A DNA stretch of 7,418 bases from positions 1-7,418 of the forward strand of contig PIXT01000055.1 in the NCBI GenBank assembly GCA_003096235.1, written 5' to 3'. A program made the position numbers and the translations under genes. Positions within the stretch are counted from its first letter, which is position 1; every line of letters begins with the position of its first letter. Below the pieces are notes generated by a model. It saw only the letters and a list, made by a program, of their open reading frames with translations. It did not search any database and had not been told where the DNA came from. Positions 1-6,800 of this stretch are shown here, piece after piece. Source of the stretch: Candidatus Bathyarchaeum sp. (GTDB lineage: Archaea; Thermoproteota; Bathyarchaeia; Bathyarchaeales; Bathyarchaeaceae).

Positions 1-351
1 ACCACAGATGTGCTACTTCACACAGTCGATGATTCAACACCCCTATTCTTTGAGACGCCACAAAAAGTTCTCCCTCCCGGAAACTACAACATCACGCTAG
101 TTCTGAAAACATCATCCACCGCACCAAATCGGGTCATTACAATAGCGGCTTTGAATGAACCCGAAAACTCCAAAATAGTCACCAAAACAATTGACGGTAA
201 CGACTTCAATGCAGCGGACAAGTGGCAACTCTTCACGTTCAATTTCACAGTTGAACAGCCGACCTTTATAGAGTTCACCGCTTCTGTAACAAATTCCGCA
301 AATGTATACTTCTCTTCTATGACTGTCGCACAGGTGTCAGGCGGGAAATAA
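1..351 (+). CDS. C-terminal end of a secreted or surface beta-sandwich protein (5' partial)
   Basis: The frame is open from the first base (reading T-T-D before a GTG at 10), so the gene begins outside the window and the GTG is probably an internal valine. About 116 residues are visible. They alternate short hydrophobic strands with polar turns: a 'PPGNYNITLVLKT' strand, a 'NDFNAADKWQLFTFNF' stretch and a final 'ANVYFSSMTVAQV' strand. This pattern fits a carbohydrate-binding-module or galactose-binding-like domain at the end of a larger extracellular protein. Two N-glycosylation sequons (NIT, NFT) agree with an outside location. There is no C-terminal membrane helix or sorting signal, so any anchor must be N-terminal. 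It ends in TAA 2 bases before the next glycosyltransferase, which suggests a shared transcript and a surface-glycan role. The fold is inferred from strand pattern; I recognise no named family. It could equally be the tail of a GT-C type protein like the large one on the other strand. Confidence 0.7.
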   Translation, partial: TTDVLLHTVDDSTPLFFETPQKVLPPGNYNITLVLKTSSTAPNRVITIAALNEPENSKIVTKTIDGNDFNAADKWQLFTFNFTVEQPTFIEFTASVTNSANVYFSSMTVAQVSGGK

Positions 352-353
352 CT

Positions 354-1508
354 TTGAAGGTTTGTGCTGTAACCACTTTGCCTCCACACAGGGATGGCGT
401 AGCATTATACTCCGCTGAACTGTATCCACAGATATCTAAATTGGCGAACGTACAAATTGTTGCAAACATTTCAAAGCAGCAAAAATTAGCAAAGTCTTGC
501 AAAGAAAAAAATGCCCCTGTTCTAAGCTGCTGGAAACGAGGTCTCCTATATCCCTTCCAGGTTTTTCGTTCCACACTCAAAACTAGATGCCACATTATTC
601 ATCTGCAGCACGGATGGCTACTATATGGCGGAACCGTTTCTTCTCTTCTTTTTCCAGTTTTGTTAGCTACTTTCCGTTTAAGCAATAAACCAACTGTAGT
701 CACCATGCACACGATTATACGCAAAGACGCTCACCTTTACAACAATTTCTTTGTTAACTTGCTGGCAAAGATGGCTGTTTTGTTCACTTCACGGTGTATC
801 TTACATTTTTCACACAAGGTGATTGTACATAACCGTTTGATGAAAAAAATTCTCCAAACAGATTACGGCGCAAAAGCACAAAAAATCGTTATGATCCCAC
901 ATGGAGTAAAACAGGCACCTAAGAAGCCTGAATCCCCACAAAAAAGCAAAGAAACCTGCATTTTATCTCTAGGATTCTTACGGAAAGGAAAAGGAATTGA
1001 CTATCTCCTTGAAGCCTTCAAAAAATTTGCTGAAAAGTGCCCTAACACAAAACTTGTAATTGTTGGAGCAATCCACGCACACGACAAAAACTGCTCCACC
1101 ACAGAACTTTACTCATTACCTGCAAGCATTCAAAGGCAGGTGCTTTTCACAGGATTTGTAGACGAACAAACATTGAGCCGCCTCATCTGGAAAAGTGACG
1201 TAATTGTACTACAATCTACAGAACCATATTATGTTGAGGCTAGTGGAACGCTGGCAGCAGTTGCAGACTACGGCAAAGCACTTGTCTGCAGCAAAGTACC
1301 AAAATTCCAAAGCGAATTACAACATGGACAACATTGCATTTTTGTAAACCCCTCCAATTCAATGGAGCTGTCTCAAGCACTTGTTTTGTTAACCAACGAC
1401 AATGAACTCAGAGCACATCTTGGAACAAACCTTAAAGAAAAATTTGAGAACAGAAACTGGAACACCGTAGCAAAGGAACACGTTACACTATACCGTCACC
1501 TTATTTGA
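354..1508 (+). CDS. GT4-type glycosyltransferase with atypical EX7E region
   Basis: This 384-residue protein has the two-Rossmann-domain GT-B layout of family 4 retaining glycosyltransferases, which move a sugar from a nucleotide or lipid-phosphate donor to a glycan acceptor, normally in the cytoplasm. The N-terminal domain opens with 'VCAVTTLPPHRDGVALYS' (residues 3-20), the usual first strand and Gly loop. 'HLQHGW' lies at 83-88 and 'VVTMHT' at 115-120. The interdomain linker is 'IPHGV' (181-185). The donor-binding domain starts at 'LSLGFLRKGKGIDYLLEAF' (204-222) and includes 'KLVIVGA' (233-239) and 'VLFTGFV' (263-269). The normal EX7E loop is replaced by E295-A-S-G-T-L-A-A-V-A-D-Y-G-K: the second glutamate of the motif is alanine and the first is shifted. 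GT4 subgroups with an S-G-x4-A loop are known, so this need not mean loss of activity. The start is TTG, 2 bases after the preceding stop; family alignment supports it because the first strand begins at residue 2. No good Shine-Dalgarno sits at normal distance (AGGTG at 332-336 is 17 bases away), so coupling to upstream translation is likely. Substrate unknown. Confidence 0.88.
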   Translation: MKVCAVTTLPPHRDGVALYSAELYPQISKLANVQIVANISKQQKLAKSCKEKNAPVLSCWKRGLLYPFQVFRSTLKTRCHIIHLQHGWLLYGGTVSSLLFPVLLATFRLSNKPTVVTMHTIIRKDAHLYNNFFVNLLAKMAVLFTSRCILHFSHKVIVHNRLMKKILQTDYGAKAQKIVMIPHGVKQAPKKPESPQKSKETCILSLGFLRKGKGIDYLLEAFKKFAEKCPNTKLVIVGAIHAHDKNCSTTELYSLPASIQRQVLFTGFVDEQTLSRLIWKSDVIVLQSTEPYYVEASGTLAAVADYGKALVCSKVPKFQSELQHGQHCIFVNPSNSMELSQALVLLTNDNELRAHLGTNLKEKFENRNWNTVAKEHVTLYRHLI

Positions 1509-1520
1509 AAAACAATAATC

Positions 1521-1540
1521 AAAAAGGACACCGAAAAAAA
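1521..1540 (-). terminator. Oligo-T termination region for the minus-strand operon
   Basis: Read on the minus strand, this part of the 41-base convergent gap has seven T (1540-1534) then five T (1525-1521), 10 bases past the TAG stop of the last operon gene. There is no convincing inverted repeat. Archaeal RNA polymerase commonly terminates at such U-rich tracts without a hairpin. The assignment rests on position and composition only. Confidence 0.45.
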
Positions 1541-1549
1541 GACTCACCA

Positions 1550-2644
1550 CTACATTTTACTAACTAATTTAACCCATTTTTCAGCTATTTTTTCAACATC
1601 AAACCGCATAGCTCTCTTCACACAATTTCTTCTAATACTCTGAGGATACCCATCCCTCCAAATCTTAAAAGCAAGATTCACCAGCTCACTATCACTATTT
1701 GCAAGCCAACCTGTCGACCCATCAACAACCGATTCGCTGGGTCCTTGCATGTTATACGTGAGTACTGGTGTTCCACAAGCCATGCTTTCGATAGGTATGT
1801 ATCCGAAGGGCTCATGAGCAAACGTGAAAAGCACATAGAGTGCGTTAGAGTAAAGACTCACCAATTCCTCATTAGACACTGTACCTAAAAACTGGATGTT
1901 AGGGTGCCTTGCAATATATTCTGGGATACCCGTTGCCTTGTAGCCAAACGCTTTAACTTTCACTCCCTTATCGGCTACCTGCTTGATAACCCTGAACTTT
2001 GTTTCTTTATTGTAAATGCCAAAGTATGTCAACACGTAATCTTCTGACGGCTCTGAAATTGCTGGTTTGAAAATATTGCACTCTAACGGAGGAGGAATCA
2101 CACAATCAACTGTAATGCCTAAATCCTCATACATCGACGCACAAAACCTTGAGTTAGCTATCACCGAATTTGACAGCTCAGCGTGACCTCTCAAAGTTTT
2201 CTTCTCTAAACACCTCAATACTGGGGCAACCAAAAAGTATGCATATTTATAATGTCTAGGCAACTCAAAGCGCATGTCGTCGAGCGCTCGGGTTATTGGA
2301 CCCTGAGCATAGTAAAAGTGGGACTTGATCTTAATACACGATGAAGTGTTGATTACTATTTCATTATCATCAAAACAATTCAACGGGAAATTATTCTTCG
2401 ATTTAAGCATTAACTTTGCCCAAGCCTCAAAAAACGGAACAGAAAGTTTCATGTTGAATTTGGAACCTGAACTTTTAACACGAATCCCCTTTTCCTTAGC
2501 TATCTTCCTGACTTCTTGGCTGACGCTTAATGTAACAAGGGTGATACTGTGTCCATCTTCCTGCAGTTTCGCAGCTAAAAGAGCTGGCGGTCTTGTAGCC
2601 CCTGCTGTTGTCAGAAGGGGATCAGTGACGAAAGTTATGTTCAT
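1550..2644 (-). CDS. GT4 family glycosyltransferase
   Basis: With the start at 2644 this is 364 residues, a normal GT4 length. The first strand and glycine loop are 'MNITFVTDPLLTTAGATRPP'. 'VIANSRF' (161-167) is the usual end of the N-terminal domain, followed by the linker 'CVIPPPLECNIFKP' (181-194). The C-terminal donor domain has 'YVLTYFGIYNKETKF' (203-217), 'IQFLGTVSNEEL' (250-261) and a complete EX7E motif, E278-PFGYIPI-E286, leading into 'SMACGTPVL'. The two glutamates bind the donor sugar and nucleotide in this family, so the enzyme looks intact. An ATG six codons upstream (2662) is also open, but the ATG at 2644 is preferred: GGAG at 2655-2652 lies 7 bases before it, and GT4 proteins begin directly with the first beta strand. 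It is the last gene of the minus-strand operon, 18 bases after the preceding glycosyltransferase. It probably adds a later sugar of the same glycan. Donor and acceptor cannot be read from the sequence. Confidence 0.9.
   Translation of the reverse strand: MNITFVTDPLLTTAGATRPPALLAAKLQEDGHSITLVTLSVSQEVRKIAKEKGIRVKSSGSKFNMKLSVPFFEAWAKLMLKSKNNFPLNCFDDNEIVINTSSCIKIKSHFYYAQGPITRALDDMRFELPRHYKYAYFLVAPVLRCLEKKTLRGHAELSNSVIANSRFCASMYEDLGITVDCVIPPPLECNIFKPAISEPSEDYVLTYFGIYNKETKFRVIKQVADKGVKVKAFGYKATGIPEYIARHPNIQFLGTVSNEELVSLYSNALYVLFTFAHEPFGYIPIESMACGTPVLTYNMQGPSESVVDGSTGWLANSDSELVNLAFKIWRDGYPQSIRRNCVKRAMRFDVEKIAEKWVKLVSKM
1577..1593 (+). terminator. Possible oligo-T terminator for the plus-strand operon
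   Basis: The plus strand has five T at 1577-1581 and six T at 1588-1593, about 70-85 bases past the TGA of the plus-strand glycosyltransferase. They lie inside the 3' coding end of the opposing gene, where they encode lysine and glutamate codons, so they may be there for coding reasons alone. No T-tract occurs on the plus strand within the intergenic gap, which makes these the nearest candidates. Confidence 0.25.
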
Positions 2645-2651
2645 GGCTAAA

Positions 2652-2655
2652 CTCC
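2652..2655 (-). promoter_or_regulatory. Ribosome binding site GGAG that sets the start at 2644
   Basis: On the minus strand GGAG is followed by the 7-base spacer TTTAGCC and then ATG (2644-2642). It lies downstream of the alternative ATG at 2662, so it can only serve the inner start. This trims six residues (MCWSLA) from the longest reading. Confidence 0.7.
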
Positions 2656-2662
2656 AGCACAT

Positions 2663-3898
2663 TTATTTTAACTGCTTTAGCGCCTCTATGATTTTTTCAG
2701 TCGATTTCTCTATCGTAAACTCTCTTAGCGCTCTCTCTTTGGCTTTTAACCCCATTTCAGCGGTGAGCCGTTCATCGTCTATCAAACACTTCATCTGGTT
2801 TGCAACATCATTTGAATCACTGGGGTTAACCAAAAAGCCGTTCTCTCCATGTTTGATGAACTCTTTTGTACCCCCCTGATTTGAAACAATTGAAGGCTTT
2901 CCAAAAAGAGCTCCTTCTATGGGAACTAGACCAAAAGGTTCATGGAGAGCTAGATGAACTATGAACTTGCAGTTTTTGTAGTGACTTACAAGTTCTTGCT
3001 CATTAACCTGTGACTGAAATACTAGATTCTTTACACCCATCTTCTCTGCCAATAACTTAATTCTCTTTTTTAGTGGACCATCACCTATAATGACAAGCTT
3101 CACTTTTGACTTGTAATCTGCTGGAAGTTGCTGATATGCTCTCAAGAGACTGATGTGATTTTTCATAGGAATCATCGCTCCTATAGCTAGAATATAATCC
3201 CTTGAACTGTAACTCACACAATCTTTGGTTTGCTGTCCAATTTCTATTCCAGGATATGCAACAGATATCTGACTGTTCAGACCATATAATGATTTGATGA
3301 CACCTTTGGTGTAGTTACTGTTGACAATTATTTTGGTGTAACGCTTTGCAGTTTTCTTGTCAACGACACGAAGAAGGTTAATTGACGGTCCATACAATAA
3401 CTCTGAAAGAAATATTCCTGTCACAGATTTTCCGTAGCATTCTGTACTTGTTGGTCTGGTAGTAGAGCTTAACTCCTTGCATGTTATGCCCGATAGTTTA
3501 TTTTCCCATAGTGCTCGGAGTGGTTCTCCACAATACCAAACAAGATTTGTTTTTAGGAACACTGTTAGATAGTAAGCTAGAAACGGGTCAATGTGATGGT
3601 GCACCAGCACTACATCAAATGTTTTGAGGTGCTGGGTCAGTTTTTCTAAATTCTTGATTGTACTTATTGACGGAGGAAATCCAAAAGGTAACTTGTTCAT
3701 TTTCAAGTTTGAATATGCCCTTTTTTTCCAGTCAGATGGTAATGGACCGTCATAGAACAGTTCAGGGTCAAAGCCCATTTTTTTCATGTAAATTCCGTGG
3801 AGTATTGCTGTTTTTTCAGCTCCCCCAAACCTGCCTAATGCGTGGTGGAGAATTGCTATCCTGATTGAGAGCTTCCTCCTTGTGCTTGTGATAAACAA
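2663..3898 (-). CDS. GT4 family glycosyltransferase, start uncertain
   Basis: The longest reading, from a TTG at 3898, gives 411 residues. The first strand and glycine loop are 'IRIAILHHALGRFGGAEKT' (12-30); GGAEK is a common GT4 N-terminal signature, also seen in ALG2/ALG11-type mannosyltransferases. 'VVLVHHHIDPFLAYY' (96-110) and 'WYCGEPLRALWE' (121-132) match the acceptor-side domain. 'IIVNSNYTK' (190-198) and 'VAYPGIEI' (213-220) lead to the donor domain, with 'ILAIGAMIPMKNH' (236-248), 'KLVIIGDGPLKKRI' (267-280) and an intact EX7E, E320-PFGLVPI-E328. The enzyme therefore looks active. The start is odd. TTG at 3898 has no Shine-Dalgarno and adds 11 residues (MFITSTRRKLS) not expected in the family. 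A perfect AGGAGG lies inside those residues, 9 bases before an ATC at 3865 that is exactly where homologues carry Met (M-R-I-A-I). No ATG, GTG or TTG lies in frame between the two. The gene overlaps the end of the upstream membrane-protein gene by 43 bases from TTG, or 10 from ATC. Sugar specificity unknown. Confidence 0.9.
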   Translation of the reverse strand: MFITSTRRKLSIRIAILHHALGRFGGAEKTAILHGIYMKKMGFDPELFYDGPLPSDWKKRAYSNLKMNKLPFGFPPSISTIKNLEKLTQHLKTFDVVLVHHHIDPFLAYYLTVFLKTNLVWYCGEPLRALWENKLSGITCKELSSTTRPTSTECYGKSVTGIFLSELLYGPSINLLRVVDKKTAKRYTKIIVNSNYTKGVIKSLYGLNSQISVAYPGIEIGQQTKDCVSYSSRDYILAIGAMIPMKNHISLLRAYQQLPADYKSKVKLVIIGDGPLKKRIKLLAEKMGVKNLVFQSQVNEQELVSHYKNCKFIVHLALHEPFGLVPIEGALFGKPSIVSNQGGTKEFIKHGENGFLVNPSDSNDVANQMKCLIDDERLTAEMGLKAKERALREFTIEKSTEKIIEALKQLK

Positions 3899-6800
3899 TG
3901 TTTGTGCTTGTTTTTTCGTATTTTCTGTTTTAGATAGTTACCCATTTTTTCTAATTTTTTTGAGGGTACAATCAGTATTGGTGTCACCATGATCAGTGTG
4001 ACCAGTGAGATTTGCAGTCCTATGTCAGCGTATGTTTGTCCTGTGAAGTATATTGTTACTGTGAAGTTGCCTGTCGTGTTTATGTAAAATCCGTTAACTA
4101 GAGAATAGACTGGGATTGACGATATTTCTTTGTCGTTTATGTATGCTTTCCACAGTGGGTGATATGATTCTGAGAATACTAGAAGAAACGGTTCGTCACT
4201 GTTTTCGATTTGGGCTTCATATTTGCCTGAGTTTATTTGTGTATAGCTTACTTTTGGTCCAGATTCTGCTTCGAATATGTCATCCAAGAACCCAGAATCT
4301 CCTTCGTCGTTGAGCGTTATCGTTAATCCGTCTAATTTTACTGTGCCCATTGTGCTAACTGTTATGTTTTGTTCGCCCGATTTGAGAAAGATTGGTTCAA
4401 TCTCGTAGAGTTTTGTTTTGTTGTCTGAGTTGTTGCAGGAAATGGTGGTTGTTGTGTTGTTTATTGTAAGATTAAATGCTCCATAGTTTGGAGTTGGAGT
4501 AAGCTGAAATGTAACTCTATAGTATCCATCTTGGGGGATAAACACTTTTTCTGAAACAATCGGCGCTGTGTATGCCTCAAGTTCCCATACACTTACCATA
4601 TCATATGCTGGAGCAGATGTCACACGAAGCCTAATTTTCTCTGTTACTGTCGGCTCTGTAAAAGTGTGGGTACGGTTAAACATGCTATTTTCAGTCACTG
4701 TAACTTGATCTATCCAGTTAGTTCCATTCCATGTTTGAATCACGTAATCTTTTGCATAAGCGCTCTCAAAAAAGACTTGCACTCCAACAAGTTCTTGCGC
4801 TGTGTCCCACTCAATTTGTAGCCACTGTGGCATTGTCTTGTTTTGAGGGTTTGATGCCCATCTTGTTTCAGGGTTTCCATCGTTGGCGTTATTCTCTCGC
4901 AACTTGCTGAACTCATTTCCTTCAAATGAGCTTGCGGATGCGTTGCCTTTAGGTGAAACGTTTAATCCAAGCTCTGTGGCGTGAACTTGGAATTCATCTA
5001 AGATAATGCTGTCTTCTTCGTTTTCGAGCCCGTAGATAACAAGCTGATCAAAAGCTATTTTTCCTGAGCCGCCAATTTCAGTCAAGTGACTGCTTACGTT
5101 AAGGTACACTGGTCCAGCCTCGTACCATTGTGTTTCTTCGCTGGAGCTGATGAGTCGTAAGTTGACTGTTTTGTTGTCTATTTGTAGTTGTGGTGTTCCT
5201 TGGCTTGGTTCTTGGTCTAGGAGAATGTTAAACATGTATTCTCCTTCACGTAAGATTGTTGTGTTCGCTGAAATCGATGTTGAGGGAGAATCTGCTTCTA
5301 GAATATAGCCTTGATTTGGTGCGGTGGTCAGGTGCCATCCTGATGGAATCTGATGGGAAAACGTGTTGTGTGCACTTAAAATGTGAATTACCCTGCCGGA
5401 GTAGTTCTGAATCTGGTTAACCACATTTTCGGTTTGCTTCTCTAATGTCGAGGATTCTACAACTGCAATAGCATCAACATCATTCCAGCCTGTTCCATCG
5501 TTGGTGAGGCTAATTTCATGTTTTCCCTTCTTTAACGTCAAAGAACCAATGCTTATCCATTTCAGTGTTGTCCGAGCATCTGCGTTGGGGTACACACTTT
5601 CAATGGGGATACTGTCAACATGAACAGCTAGATTGCCCCGATCATTACAAAACCCAATGCGTATCATTATTTCGTAATCGCCATCTTCCGCTACTTCAAA
5701 AGGGATAGTCACCCTGTTTGTTCCAGATGTTGTTAATGTGTATCTGCCAACGGCGAATACCCCAAAGTCCTCCCATGGAGCGGCTTTTCCCCAGTAAGCT
5801 GAATAATTTGTGGTTGGCATTGCAAACTGTTCTGCCCGTATCACATTCATTTCTTCTGAAGAAAGCATAACTAAGTCTAACAGGTCACTGTCATCAAATA
5901 GAAGCACTCCTGAACCGCCAAGCACTGATTGTCCCAAAAAATTAGAGTTTTCTAATTGATCTACAAATATGAATGTGCTTTGGCTGAAATTGAATGAATC
6001 AATCTTTGACGTTGTGAAAAAGCTCTTAAAACCGCCAACAACCAACGTGTATTCAGAGACACCAAAAATTCTTTCACTGTGAAAACTGTTTTCTAATATT
6101 ACTGAGCCACTTTGATTGTAAACCACTTCTGCGCCTTCTTGCTGTATAAAAAATGATTTAATGTTTTCACTGGCATAATCCGGCAATACAACATATTTGT
6201 AATCAAATGCGCCGAGCAGCTTCAACATCTGATCACTCACATCTTTTCTAGCTACTCCAAAACGAAGATAGCTGACTAATTGACGAGATTTAAACGTGTG
6301 ACCGCCGTCTTGGAGAATTGGCTTGTCATGGATAAATGCGCTGTCGTAGCCGAGGTCGTGTCCCCATCCTATTTTAGTTAGCATTCCTCCTGATCCAAAA
6401 TCTGTTAGTGCACCTGACGACAGTTCCCACTCGGCAGGGCTGCTAGTTACCGTGATTATTTTGAATTCCTGAGGTTGATTTGCGATCCAGTTGTAAGGTG
6501 TCATAAGGTTTTCGGGGGGATCGTAAACTTGAAGTCCATTTTGTAAAAAGAACCAGCATGTAAAAAAGCCGCTTAACAAAATGAGTATCAGTAACAACGT
6601 AGAGGAATAGTGCAAAAAGGTTCTAATCTTTTTTAGCGCCTTGTTGAAATGTTTTAATGAAAACGTTTGTTTGTCTGCATTGTTGGTTGCAGAAGTTCCA
6701 ATGTTTATTTCTAAATATGTTTCTGTTGCTTGTGAAGCTCTTCTCTTTGAAACGTAGCCCGTGAGTATGCTGACAAGTACTGAAATAAAGAATGCATGGC

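Noticed and set aside
265..270. TTTATA, resembling an archaeal TATA box, about 84 bases before the TTG at 354
   Set aside because: It lies inside coding sequence with no visible BRE purine element, and the 2-base gap between the genes makes co-transcription the simpler reading.
84..595. Two minus-strand open frames opposite the first two plus-strand genes
   Set aside because: Both are antisense shadows. The plus-strand glycosyltransferase has clear family motifs through the same bases.
839..960. A-rich stretches in the plus-strand glycosyltransferase that could hide a frameshift
   Set aside because: The frame reads through continuously from the N-terminal domain to the linker and donor domain with all segments in order, so no frameshift is present.
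2645..2662. Upstream ATG at 2662 as the start of the last minus-strand glycosyltransferase
   Set aside because: The GGAG at 2655-2652 lies downstream of it and 7 bases before the ATG at 2644, and the extra residues MCWSLA precede the expected first strand of the fold.
2325..2879. A 184-codon plus-strand open frame
   Set aside because: It lies antisense to the ends of two well-supported glycosyltransferases, shows no family motif, and is low-complexity Ser/Phe-rich as expected of a shadow frame.
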